A program made the position numbers and the translations under genes. This document shows positions 35,968-45,600 of a stretch of DNA of 64,000 bases, piece after piece; within the stretch, counting starts at the first letter, position 1, and each line of letters starts with the position of its first letter. The notes below the pieces were generated by a model that ran no database searches, was not told where the DNA came from, and saw nothing but the letters and a program-made list of their open reading frames with translations. This DNA comes from Jiulongibacter sp966250325 (lineage in GTDB: Bacteria > Bacteroidota > Bacteroidia > Cytophagales > Spirosomataceae), in the NCBI GenBank assembly GCA_966250325.1, contig CBINGY010000014.1, positions 1 to 64,000 of the forward strand. The letters run 5' to 3'.

Positions 35968-37896
35968 TCAAAACTGAATTTTCTGTAGAATATCACTTCC
36001 TATATTTAGAATCAGGAAAATCCCGATACCCAGGCCCATGAGCAGGAGGTAAAAACCTGTAGAACCTGTCTGAACACCAGACAGCACCTTGTGGAAACCT
36101 CTGATTCCGCCACCTACGCCATTCACAACACCTCCGATCAGCTTCTGATCCATCACCCTTTCAAAAAACAGCGAGATTCTTTCCGAGGTCTTCACAAAAA
36201 CAGAATCATACAGCTCATCCAGGTAATATTTGTCAGCCAGGAGTTTTTTCACTCCAGAAAGCTCGCCATCCTCAACGGGTCGTGAGGCGTTTTTAACATA
36301 CACAACATAGGCGGTTAAAAGTGCTATTACGGCCAGAACTACCGAAAGCCCCATAAGTAACCATTCCGTTTCATGAGAAAGATGCACGGCTCCAAAAGCA
36401 GAATTTACCGTTCTGGAACCCTCATAAACAGGACTCAGAAAATCTGCCAGGGCATGCGGAAGATGAAATATGGCCGGGAATCCAATAAATCCTCCCAAAA
36501 TCGAAAAAGCGGACAGAACCATTAGCGGAATCGTCATGGCTAAAGGAGATTCATGCAAATGATGCTCCTGCTCAGGCGTACCCCTGAACTCTCCTGTGAA
36601 TGTAAGGAAGAACAGGCGGAACATGTAAAAAGCCGTCATAAATGAACCGGCCATAGCCAGAACCCACATCAGTTTGTTATGCTCAAAAACATGAGCAAGT
36701 ATTTCGTCTTTTGAAAAGAACCCCGCAAACGGAGGGATTCCTGAAATGGCGATAGTTCCGATCAGGAAGGTGACGGAGGTGATTTTGATACGTGACCACA
36801 AGCCTCCCATTTTCCGGATATCCTGCTCATCTCCCATAGCATGAATCACCGAGCCGGCCCCCAGGAATAGCAAAGCCTTAAAAGATGCATGGGTAATCAC
36901 GTGGAAAAAACCGGAGGTATAGGCCATTACACCTAAACCAATAAACATGTAACCCAGCTGACTCACTGTCGAATAAGCCAATACTTTTTTGATGTCGTTC
37001 TGAAAGAGGGCAATGGAAGCCGCCAGCACTGCAGTGAGCGTACCTATCCAGGCCACAAACTCCAGAGTATCGGGAGAAAGCGTATATAAGATGTTACTTC
37101 GAACAATCATGTAAATCCCCGAGGTAACCATAGTGGCAGCATGAATAAGTGCCGAAACCGGTGTAGGACCAGCCATAGCGTCAGGAAGCCAGGTGAATAG
37201 CGGAATCTGAGCCGATTTACCCATGGCCCCGATGAACAGGCAGAAAGTAATAAACATGATAGAGCTATCTCCTACGCTCAGTCCTTTGGCTTTGTCAAAA
37301 ACCTCCAGGTATTCAATCGTTCCAAATTGTCTGAAAATAAGAAATATTCCAATGAGGAAACCCAGGTCACCCACGCGATTCATAATGAAGGCTTTCCGGG
37401 CGGCATCACCGTAATCAGTGCGTTTATTCCAGAAACCGATCAGCAAATAAGAACATAATCCAACGCCTTCCCACCCGATAAACATAATGAGATAATTACC
37501 TCCCATTACGAGCAGCAGCATGGAAAAAAGAAAGAGATTAAGGTAAGCAAAAAACTTACCATAGCCGGGGTCATGGCTCATGTACCCCTTCGAATACAGA
37601 TGTATAAGAGTACCTACACCCGTGATGATGAAGAGCATGAGAATGCTCAATTGGTCAATCTGAAAAGAAAATGAAACGTTGAGCTCTCCGGCACTGATCC
37701 AGTCGAAAAGCGTTACTACCTGTGGCCCTCCGCTGCTATCAAAATTGAGGTAAACATAAACCGTACTGATAAAAGCCAGAAAAGCCGCCCCAATTCCTAC
37801 AGGAGCTACCAGATTAGTTGGAATTTTTTTATACCCGAGCCCATTGATCAGAAAGCCGATAAGGGGAAATAAAGGGATCAGAGATATCAATGACAT
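35968..37896 (-). CDS. nuoL: NADH-quinone oxidoreductase subunit L
   Basis: Largest antiporter-like subunit of complex I, 642 residues with about sixteen helices. The glutamate helix MFIGWEGVGLCSYLLIGFW, the PLFTWLPDAMAGPTPVSALI loop and the KKVLAYSTVSQLGYMFIG lysine helix are all intact. The C-terminal region (about 530-642) should form the long lateral helix that braces NuoM and NuoN. It starts one base after nuoK ends, showing tight coupling. Confidence 0.96.
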   Translation of the reverse strand: MSLISLIPLFPLIGFLINGLGYKKIPTNLVAPVGIGAAFLAFISTVYVYLNFDSSGGPQVVTLFDWISAGELNVSFSFQIDQLSILMLFIITGVGTLIHLYSKGYMSHDPGYGKFFAYLNLFLFSMLLLVMGGNYLIMFIGWEGVGLCSYLLIGFWNKRTDYGDAARKAFIMNRVGDLGFLIGIFLIFRQFGTIEYLEVFDKAKGLSVGDSSIMFITFCLFIGAMGKSAQIPLFTWLPDAMAGPTPVSALIHAATMVTSGIYMIVRSNILYTLSPDTLEFVAWIGTLTAVLAASIALFQNDIKKVLAYSTVSQLGYMFIGLGVMAYTSGFFHVITHASFKALLFLGAGSVIHAMGDEQDIRKMGGLWSRIKITSVTFLIGTIAISGIPPFAGFFSKDEILAHVFEHNKLMWVLAMAGSFMTAFYMFRLFFLTFTGEFRGTPEQEHHLHESPLAMTIPLMVLSAFSILGGFIGFPAIFHLPHALADFLSPVYEGSRTVNSAFGAVHLSHETEWLLMGLSVVLAVIALLTAYVVYVKNASRPVEDGELSGVKKLLADKYYLDELYDSVFVKTSERISLFFERVMDQKLIGGVVNGVGGGIRGFHKVLSGVQTGSTGFYLLLMGLGIGIFLILNIGSDILQKIQF

Positions 37897-37897
37897 A

Positions 37898-38239
37898 TTA
37901 TCCTCTTAGTTTGTCTAAAACACTTATATCGATGGAGCGAATATTTCTGTAAATCATTACGATAATGGCCAGACCCACAGCCACCTCGGCAGCAGCCACT
38001 GCCATGATAAAAAATACAAAGACCTGACCGTTGGGATCAGATCTGTAGGAAGAAAATGCCACAAGAAGAAGATTTACCGCATTGAGCATAAGCTCAATAG
38101 ACATAAACATTATTAAGGCATTTCTACGGATAAAAACACCGACCACTCCAATCACAAACAACATACTGGCCAGCAGAATGTAGTTGGTCAAAGGCACCTG
38201 AGCAATAATCTCCGGAATTTCCGGCATTTGATTCTCCAT
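37898..38239 (-). CDS. nuoK: NADH-quinone oxidoreductase subunit K
   Basis: A small membrane subunit of complex I with three helices, 113 residues. Conserved glutamates that carry protons lie in FMSIELMLNAVNLLLVAF and in VAAAEVAVGLAIIVMIYR. It is the first gene of the nuoK-L-M-N run; no nuoJ or other nuo gene precedes it, and the upstream gene is an exonuclease. A TAnnTTTG element 33 bases upstream suggests a separate promoter for this half of complex I. Confidence 0.94.
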   Translation of the reverse strand: MENQMPEIPEIIAQVPLTNYILLASMLFVIGVVGVFIRRNALIMFMSIELMLNAVNLLLVAFSSYRSDPNGQVFVFFIMAVAAAEVAVGLAIIVMIYRNIRSIDISVLDKLRG

Positions 38240-38271
38240 AGCTTACTTTAAGCAGTGTTTGAAAATTTCCG

Positions 38272-38279
38272 CAAAACTA
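38272..38279 (-). promoter_or_regulatory. Bacteroidota -7 element for nuoKLMN
   Basis: Minus-strand TAGTTTTG matches TAnnTTTG, 33 bases before the nuoK start. It supports independent transcription of nuoKLMN. Confidence 0.55.
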
Positions 38280-38362
38280 GCCAATTAATCTTTTACCACG
38301 AAAAGTTAAGAAGCCAGAAACTAAGAACGAATTGAACTATTCCATGAAAATAAACTCTCGGG

Positions 38363-39184
38363 CTACCCAAACAAGGAGGAAGCCATGCTCAGCTTAATCT
38401 GAGTAAGTTTTTGTTTGGTATCCAACGGGAAATCATTCTGTATCATCCAGTCATAGTATGCAGGCTCTTTCTTGAGCACATCTACTACTTTTTTGCCTTT
38501 ATGCTTTCCAAAATTGAAAACAATTTCATCCTTTTCGTCATAGGCCATACGTGCGGCAAAATCCACAATCCGGGAACTGGTAAATTCATGTAATGCATCC
38601 ACATCATTTTTGATGGGAGTTACTTTCTGGCCGTTTTTTGATTCAATTTCTACTCCGTCATAGCGTTCAATCTGAGCACACAATACCTCCAGAGTGGCAA
38701 TCGTATCGGCCTCGGCACTGTGAGCATTGTTTAATTCCTTATCACAGTAGAATTTCAAGGCAGCCGAAAGGGTTCGTGGTTCCATTTGGTGGAAGATCCG
38801 CTGAACATCAACCAGTTTCCGGTTTTTTATATCGAAAAGACCTGCATCTACACGTAAAAATTCCTCTACCAGCATCGGTATATCGAATCGGTTACTGTTA
38901 TAGCCGGCCAGATCACAGCCCTGTAAAAACTGAGCCATAGACCTGGCAAGTTGTTTAAAGGTAGGAGCATCTGCTACGTCTTCATCATATATCCCATGAA
39001 TAAGGCTGGCTTCAATCGGAATAGGCATTTCCGGATTAATCCGTTTAGTTTTTATATCCAAAGAGCCGTCGGGCATTGCTTTCACAATAGATATCTCCAC
39101 AATCCGATCCCTTGAGATATTGGTACCGGTAGTTTCGAGGTCAAAAAACGCCAGTGGTTTTTTAAGCTTTAAGGTATGATTCAT
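38363..39184 (-). CDS. DEDDh-family 3'-5' exonuclease
   Basis: An exonuclease of the DnaQ/epsilon type, 273 residues. Catalytic residues show as FFDLETTGT (Asp, Glu), AGYNSNRFDIPML (Asp) and NAHSAEADTIATLEVL (His, Asp), so the site is complete. The C-terminal part has FNFGKHKGKKVVDVLKKEP, a DUF3820-like module common in Bacteroidota copies of this protein. It may proofread for DNA polymerase III or process DNA ends alone. Its start region overlaps the longest reading of the divergent radical SAM gene. Confidence 0.9.
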   Translation of the reverse strand: MNHTLKLKKPLAFFDLETTGTNISRDRIVEISIVKAMPDGSLDIKTKRINPEMPIPIEASLIHGIYDEDVADAPTFKQLARSMAQFLQGCDLAGYNSNRFDIPMLVEEFLRVDAGLFDIKNRKLVDVQRIFHQMEPRTLSAALKFYCDKELNNAHSAEADTIATLEVLCAQIERYDGVEIESKNGQKVTPIKNDVDALHEFTSSRIVDFAARMAYDEKDEIVFNFGKHKGKKVVDVLKKEPAYYDWMIQNDFPLDTKQKLTQIKLSMASSLFG

Positions 39185-39213
39185 GAATCTTGGTTATGTG
39201 CCAAAAGATGTAG

Positions 39214-39221
39214 CAAAGGTA
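39214..39221 (-). promoter_or_regulatory. Bacteroidota -7 element for the exonuclease
   Basis: Minus-strand TACCTTTG matches TAnnTTTG, 30 bases before the exonuclease start. Confidence 0.55.
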
Positions 39222-39268
39222 ATTTTTTTACTGGCATGAGTCCCTTAACAGCTAGTTTTAATGTTCGC

Positions 39269-40327
39269 ATGAAAGATATTCCGAAAATAAAGGGCCGGGG
39301 TGCCCAGTTAAACAGTACCAACCGGTTTCTTGAACACCAGCGGGTTTATGACGATGAATTTTCTTATACCGAAGAAGAGACGTTCAGAACACAGAAGACA
39401 AGTTACTTCACCGAGCACGCGAAAAAGGTGGTGAACACCATCACGAGCCCTGATCTGAAATTCGGGAAATCGGTGAATGCCTACCAGGGCTGTGAGCATG
39501 GGTGTATTTATTGCTACGCCAGAAACACACATGAATACTACGGCTACTCTGCAGGTCTTGATTTTGAACAAAAAATTATTGTCAAAAAAAATGCTTCCCT
39601 TCTTCTGGAAAAAGAGTTTCTGAAAAAAAGCTGGAAACCTGAGACCATCATGTTTTCCGGGAACACCGATTGTTACCAACCCGCCGAAAGAGAATTTGGC
39701 CTTACCCGTAAAATGCTGGAAGTATGTTTAAAGTACCGAAATCCAGCATCTGTCATTACAAAAAACGGACTTATTCTCAGAGATCTAGAGTTGCTTCAGG
39801 AACTCTCAAAAAATCGGTTAATCAAGGTAATTCTCTCCATTACGAGTCTGCAGGAAGAACTGAGACGTATTCTTGAACCCAGAACGGTATCTGCTGCAAA
39901 GCGATTACAGGTAATTCAACGTCTTTCTGAAGCGGGTATTCCCGTGGGGATCAATATTGCCCCGATAATACCGGGACTTAATGACCACGAAATACCCGCC
40001 ATCGCCAGGGCTGCCTCAGAGCACGGGGCTCTTTGGGCCTCCTACACAGCAGTGAGGCTGAATGGGAGTATTGCAAGTATATTTGAAGACTGGATTTACA
40101 AACAGTTTCCGACGAAAGCAGAAAAGGTTCTGAGTCAGATAAAAGACCTGCATGGCGGCAAATTAAATGACAGTCAGTTTGGCCGAAGAATGCGTGGGGA
40201 GAGAAAATATGCAGAGCATATCAGGCAGCTATTCCAGATTTCAGTCACGAAGTATTTCAAAGACAAAGAAGTACCCGAAACCAATCACGATGCTTTCCTG
40301 AGACCTGGCCAATTATCCTTATTTTGA
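39269..40327 (+). CDS. PA0069-family radical SAM protein
   Basis: A radical SAM enzyme with a 4Fe-4S cluster bound by CEHGCIYCYA (C-x3-C-x2-C). The motif KGRGAQLNSTNRF near the N-terminus and the SGNTDCYQPAERE and SYTAVRLNGSI stretches mark the PA0069 (SplB-like) family, whose reaction is unknown. The ATG at 39269 is chosen because family members begin shortly before KGRGAQ; earlier in-frame ATGs at 39236 and 39176 would add residues, the last overlapping the exonuclease start. At 352 residues the length fits. Confidence 0.88.
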   Translation: MKDIPKIKGRGAQLNSTNRFLEHQRVYDDEFSYTEEETFRTQKTSYFTEHAKKVVNTITSPDLKFGKSVNAYQGCEHGCIYCYARNTHEYYGYSAGLDFEQKIIVKKNASLLLEKEFLKKSWKPETIMFSGNTDCYQPAEREFGLTRKMLEVCLKYRNPASVITKNGLILRDLELLQELSKNRLIKVILSITSLQEELRRILEPRTVSAAKRLQVIQRLSEAGIPVGINIAPIIPGLNDHEIPAIARAASEHGALWASYTAVRLNGSIASIFEDWIYKQFPTKAEKVLSQIKDLHGGKLNDSQFGRRMRGERKYAEHIRQLFQISVTKYFKDKEVPETNHDAFLRPGQLSLF

Positions 40328-40335
40328 TACACAAC

Positions 40336-40623
40336 TTATCCCGGGATTATTTGAAGAAAAGGTTCAATTTCTTTTAGTGAAAAAACTACGTCATTTTTCT
40401 GAACTTCTCCGCTACACACTGTGGCTTCCAATACTTGCGGCCACACAAGTTTGTTGTCCTGAGCATACACCTTACCGAAGTTTTCGGGAGAAAGAATCTC
40501 CAGATACGGATTTGAAGGGGTTGAAATTATCTGAGTCAAAAAAGATTGAACATGAAGGGAAACGAGCGAGTTGTCAATAAATACCCGTAAATAAGGAAAT
40601 TCAATTCTTTCGATCTTTATCAT
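40336..40623 (-). CDS. Small DUF2442-like protein
   Basis: A short 95-residue protein from the ATG at 40623: MIKIERIEFPYLRVFIDN, then PENFGKVYAQDNKLVWPQVL. The F-x-x-V ... V-W-P pattern recalls DUF2442 proteins, which are often small partners in toxin-antitoxin-like or regulatory gene pairs, but the match is only by eye. It overlaps the end of the HEAT-like gene by 23 bases, suggesting translational coupling, and lies on the glycerol kinase strand. A longer upstream reading in this frame runs inside the HEAT-like gene and is probably not used. Confidence 0.45.
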   Translation of the reverse strand: MIKIERIEFPYLRVFIDNSLVSLHVQSFLTQIISTPSNPYLEILSPENFGKVYAQDNKLVWPQVLEATVCSGEVQKNDVVFSLKEIEPFLQIIPG

Positions 40624-40966
40624 TGCCCGCTTCAATTTTATTAACAGCGATTCGAATCTCATGCTGGCAGATCCGCCACTGATGTGCTCCTTTACAATGC
40701 TCCTCCCCCAGTAATTCATTGACCATATCTTTCAAAACGGGCAAAGCCTTTCTGGATTTAATCTCTCCTAAACTCCAGACCGCCACCCGGGTACGGTCAG
40801 AAGGTGAATTGGTTTCGTCCTGAAGGTAAGCCAGCAAAACCTCCTCATCATTGCCCGAATATTTTGAATGGGCCTCTGCCAGATTTCTGCTAAGGGAAGT
40901 CATGGACCAAACCACCGGAAAAACAAGAATAAGACAAGCAACTACTGCCAATACAAAACGCTTCAT
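40601..40966 (-). CDS. Membrane-anchored HEAT-repeat-like small protein
   Basis: A 121-residue protein with an N-terminal anchor or signal (MKRFVLAVVACLILVFPVVW) and a soluble helical part: EVLLAYLQDETNSPSDRTRV, AVWSLGEIKSRKALPVLKDM. That repeat looks like one or two HEAT/PBS-lyase-type helices. Two cysteines (HC-KGAHQWRIC) near the end could form a disulfide or bind metal. The ATG at 40966 is chosen for the signal. It begins 16 bases after the glycerol kinase stop. The function is unknown. Confidence 0.65.
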   Translation of the reverse strand: MKRFVLAVVACLILVFPVVWSMTSLSRNLAEAHSKYSGNDEEVLLAYLQDETNSPSDRTRVAVWSLGEIKSRKALPVLKDMVNELLGEEHCKGAHQWRICQHEIRIAVNKIEAGNDKDRKN

Positions 40967-40982
40967 GAACACAAAGTTAAGG

Positions 40983-42479
40983 TCAATCCTCCCAATCAAG
41001 ACTTCGCTCTATCGCCTTTTTCCAGCCTGAGTATGATTTTACTCTTTCCGGCTCCTGCATTTCTGACTGCCATTTTTTATCAATTCCCCAGTTTTCCTTT
41101 AGATCTTCAAAGTTATCCCAGTATCCTACCGCCAATCCAGCGGCGTAGGCCGCACCCAAAGCGGTAGTCTCTATCATTTTGGGTCTGATCACCTCCACAC
41201 CCAGAATATCACTCTGAAACTGCATCAATAATTCATTCACGGTCATGCCTCCATCTACCCGCAGCGACTTAATCTCTATCCCGCTATCTTTCTCCATGGC
41301 TTCCAGCACATCACGGGTCTGATATGCCGTGGCTTCAAGTACTGCACGGGCTATGTGCCCTTTATTGACAAACCGGGTGAGGCCGGCAATGAGTCCACGG
41401 GCATTATTATTCCAATATGGAGCATAAAGGCCAGAAAAAGCCGGGACAAAATATGCCCCTCCATTATCTTTGACCGTAGCCGCCAGTTTCTGCACATCGG
41501 CACTGGTTTTTATGATTCCCAGATTATCCCGTAGCCACTGCACCAATGCACCGGCTATGGCCACTGACCCTTCCAGAGCATAATGAACCGGCTGGTTATC
41601 AAACTGATAAGCCACCGTGGTAAGTAATCCGTGTTTTGAAGGCACGGCCTCTGTGCCCGTATTCATTAGCATGAAACAGCCAGTTCCATAGGTATTTTTG
41701 GCTTCACCTGGTGCATAACACGTTTGCCCTACTAAAGCTGCCTGCTGGTCACCCAGTATGCCAGCCAAAGAAACTCCACGCATGGGTTCAGACTTAATCT
41801 TCCCGTAGATTTTACTGCTGGGCATAATCTGAGGAAGCATGGCCTTGGGAATATTCAATTTCTTCAGAATTTCATCGTCCCAGGTCATCGTCTGAATATT
41901 CATGAGTTGAGTACGCGAGGCGTTGGTCACATCGGTGAGATGAAGCCCCCCATCTGTACCACCTGTGAGATGCCAAACCACAAACGTATCCATATTCCCG
42001 AAAATGGCTTCACCTTTGAGGGCATCTTCACGAACATCTTCCACATTTTCGAGTATCCATTGAATCTTTAATGCACTGAAATAGGTAGCCAGAGGCAAAC
42101 CGGTTTTTTCCTTAAACCACGCAGAACCGATTTCTTTCTCCAGTTCATCCACTTTTTTCCCCACGCGGGTATCCTGCCACACGATGGCATTGTAATACGG
42201 CTTACCAGTGATTCTGTTCCAAACAACGGTAGTTTCACGTTGATTGGTAATTCCGCAAGCGGCAATATCTTTCAGAGCAATGTTTTCACGAATTCGGGCA
42301 TTGGCAATTACCTCCAGAGTATTTTGTCTGATTTCCTCGGGATTATGCTCCACCCAGCCGGCTTGAGGAAAGATTTGCTCGTGCTCTTTTTGCCCCACAG
42401 ATACAATCTCCCCTTTCTTATTGAAAATTATACAACGGGTGCTGGTGGTTCCCTGATCAATAGCCGCTACATAGTTCAT
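40983..42479 (-). CDS. glpK: Glycerol kinase
   Basis: Phosphorylates glycerol to glycerol 3-phosphate with ATP. The ATG at 42479 opens MNYVAAIDQGTTSTRCIIF, the phosphate-loop motif of FGGY kinases; an upstream TTG is less likely. Other signatures include GITNQRETTVVWNRITGKPY, the catalytic ILGDQQAALVGQ and GLYAPYWNNNARGLIAGLTR. At 498 residues it is full length. No glpF or glpD lies beside it. A TAnnTTTG element 27 bases upstream and two small genes downstream define the unit. Confidence 0.96.
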   Translation of the reverse strand: MNYVAAIDQGTTSTRCIIFNKKGEIVSVGQKEHEQIFPQAGWVEHNPEEIRQNTLEVIANARIRENIALKDIAACGITNQRETTVVWNRITGKPYYNAIVWQDTRVGKKVDELEKEIGSAWFKEKTGLPLATYFSALKIQWILENVEDVREDALKGEAIFGNMDTFVVWHLTGGTDGGLHLTDVTNASRTQLMNIQTMTWDDEILKKLNIPKAMLPQIMPSSKIYGKIKSEPMRGVSLAGILGDQQAALVGQTCYAPGEAKNTYGTGCFMLMNTGTEAVPSKHGLLTTVAYQFDNQPVHYALEGSVAIAGALVQWLRDNLGIIKTSADVQKLAATVKDNGGAYFVPAFSGLYAPYWNNNARGLIAGLTRFVNKGHIARAVLEATAYQTRDVLEAMEKDSGIEIKSLRVDGGMTVNELLMQFQSDILGVEVIRPKMIETTALGAAYAAGLAVGYWDNFEDLKENWGIDKKWQSEMQEPERVKSYSGWKKAIERSLDWED

Positions 42480-42505
42480 TTTTATCAATAGGTTATGTCA
42501 TGAAA

Positions 42506-42513
42506 CAAAACTA
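42506..42513 (-). promoter_or_regulatory. Bacteroidota -7 element for glpK
   Basis: Minus-strand TAGTTTTG matches TAnnTTTG, 27 bases before the glpK start. Confidence 0.55.
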
Positions 42514-42611
42514 GCTCAATTCATCTGAATCGAAAGAGAATTTTGTGACCAATGTAAGGAGATGCTGGCCAAGGTTCAAAACCCAAAATGAAATCAGACA
42601 GTATGAAGGTC

Positions 42612-42647
42612 AAAAACAAAACGCCCCGGCAAATACTGCCAGGGCGT
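42612..42647 (-). terminator. Terminator of the efflux operon
   Basis: On the minus strand, ACGCCC-TGGCA / TGCC-GGGGCGT forms a stem of about 10 bp with one mismatch, followed by TTTGTTTTT. It lies 23 bases past the RND pump stop. Confidence 0.85.
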
Positions 42648-42669
42648 TGTTCGTAATGCTGATTAATTG

Positions 42670-45600
42670 TTAATCCACTCCTCCTCTCAGATACTCTCGT
42701 TCAATTGCAGCTTCACCTCTGAATTTCTTCTGAATTCGGTCAGAGATGTAATATAGACATGGAACGATAATAAGAGTAAGTATCGTGGAAAACGCAAGAC
42801 CAAAAATGATGGTCCATGCAAGTATATTCCAGAAAACCGCAGAATCCCCTCCAATGGTTACTTTCCAGTCAAGGTCAATGAACAAGGCACCAAAATCGAA
42901 GGCCAGGCCAATGGCTAGCGGAATCATCCCCAAAATGGTAGAAGATGCTGTAAGTAAGACCGGAGTAAGACGTGTAGAGCCGCCTTCAATAATGGCCTCT
43001 TTGACAGAATACCCTCTTTTTCTCATCTCATCAATAAACTCAATGAGAAGAATTCCGTTTTTCACCACAATTCCGGCCAGAGCAATAATACCAACTCCTG
43101 ACATGATCACAGAGAACGTCTTATCAAAAACGAGAAAGCCCAGGAGCACGCCAATTAAGCTCAAAATAATGGTAAAGAAGATAATAAACGGTTTAATAAT
43201 ACTATTAAACTGGGCCGCAAGAATGAGGTAAATAATAGCAATGGCTATCAAAAACGCCGTACTCAGGAAACTCATGGCTTCTGCCTGTTCTTTCTGCTCT
43301 CCACCTTGTGAGATGCTGTATCCGGCAGGAAGTTCCAGATCCTGCAGTTCTTTCAGAATCAGTTGATTTATCTCGGTAGCCCTCTCCTTGTAGGCAGCAG
43401 TTACATCAGAGCTAAGTGTAATGGTACGCTGGGCATCGGTACGATTAATCTGGCTAAAAGTAGTTGAATACGAAATATCAGCTACCGTGGCCAGTGGAAC
43501 CGAACGCAGCACCCCACCCATATTCATATCACGATACGTAATATTCATACTCAGCAGATCTTCAATTTTACCACGATCTGCCTCTTCCAGTCTTAACTGT
43601 ATCGGATATTCATCTTCCGTATCTCTGAACTTCGAAATTTCATTACCAAACAAAGCCGTACGCAAAGCCATAGCAATAGTAGCCGTGCTTATCCCTTCTC
43701 TGGAAGCCTTTTCCCTGTCTACGTCAACGACAATTTCAGGCTTATTGGTAACAAGATCAGACTTGAGTTCATCAATACCCGGGATACCGCTTTGCTCAAT
43801 TTTGGCCAGCACTTTTCCTTCAATATCCCGAAGAACTTCGAAGTCTTCACCTTTAATCTCTAGGGTAATAGGTTTACCTGTCGGAGGTCCGTTTTGCTCA
43901 CGTTCCACAGAAATAGTGGTTCCGGGAATATCCTTGACAGCATCTCTAACCTTATCCAGAAGGTCTTGAGATGACACTCCATTGCGATGTTCTTTTCCCA
44001 CGAAGGCAACAGTAACCTTTGATTTATGCGGAGTAGCAGATCTGTCCGGATTCATCGGATCTCCTGCATTTTTACCCACATTGGAAATCACCGAATTAAC
44101 GGCTTCCATCGCTTTATTGTCATTCAGCACTTTAAATACCCGATTCTCAATTTCCTTGGTCACTTCGTCAGTTTTGCGTGCATCAGTACCGATTGGCATC
44201 ACATTATATACATAGATATAATCTGGTTCTGCCGATGGGAAGAAAACCACATTGGGCTGCTTGATTCCCATAAAAACGAAGGTTAGAATAAGCAAACCAA
44301 ACGAGGCCAAAACTGTCCATACAGGTCTGTACCCTTCTAAAACCCATCGAATTGCCCCGCTGTATGATTCCTTTAATTTTGGAAGCAAACTTTCCTGAAA
44401 AGGAATGATAAGCTTTGGCGTAAGGATAAAGTGATTGAAAACATACAGAATAGCAATAAGAACTATCACGTTTGCCGTACCCAGGAAACCACCCACTTTC
44501 GTGGCGAAATAAAGAAGATAGAATGCCACGGCAATTCCACCCAGAATCATCAAAGGACGTCTTAGTGAAGCAAAACTTTGATCTTTGTCATCATCCTCAT
44601 GATCACGCTTCATGAAGGTCATGGCAAAAACCGGGTTCATCAGATATGAAACCAGTAATGAGGCAAAAAGGGTAAAGATGAGTGTAAACGGCAGGTATTT
44701 CATAAACTCACCCACTATTCCCGGCCAGAACAACAAGGGAAAGAAGGGAGCAATGGTGGTAAGCGTGCCCGCCAGTACCGGTATAAAGACTTCAGATGCC
44801 GCAAGCTTTACCGCCTCTTTGATGGAGAGTTCCTTGTGCTTATTGAAAATCCGGTGCGAGTTTTCTATTACTACAATGGCGTCATCCACTACTATACCTA
44901 AACCCAATAAAAAGGCGAAAAGCACAATGGTATTCAATGTGAAACCCATCGCCATCAAAGGATAAAAAGCAAGAAGAGCAGAGAGCGGGACCGAGAGACC
45001 CACAAAGATGGCATCACGCACGCCCATGAAAAACATGAGCACCAATACCACGAATATGAATCCCATTACCACCGTATTGATGAGATCATTGATATCTGCT
45101 TTTGTACGGTCAGACTGATCAGCCGTAATCGTAATATTAAGACCAGATGGGGCTTTCTCCTTGAATTGGTCAAGAATTACCTCTATCTGATCAGATGCCG
45201 CTATGAGGTTTTCACCACTTCTCTTGATTACGTTGAGCGTAATTACCGGTTCATTATCTAAACGTGCAAAATCCTGACGCTCGGCGTGAGAATCTACCAC
45301 CTCTGCAATTTCATAGAGACGGGCTGATGCCCCGGTTCCCGAAGTAACCACCACATTCCTTAATTGTTCCACCGACTGAAACTCCCCCTTGACACGAAGT
45401 GTACGACGGATGTCTCCCACATTAAGCTCTCCTGCAGAAATGTTGATGTTTTCATTCTGAACCGCCGTCTGAATATCATAGAACGTTAATCCATACGACT
45501 GCATTTTCTGTAAATCCAGATTAATCTGAATCTCTCTTTCATACACAAGTGTGAGATTCAGATTAATCTGGATTTACAGTGCACCTACAATATCCACGCG

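Noticed and set aside
45508..45579. The inverted repeat as an insertion-sequence end or invertible promoter
   Set aside because: No transposase, target duplication or recombinase gene is near, and both arms are RND coding sequence.
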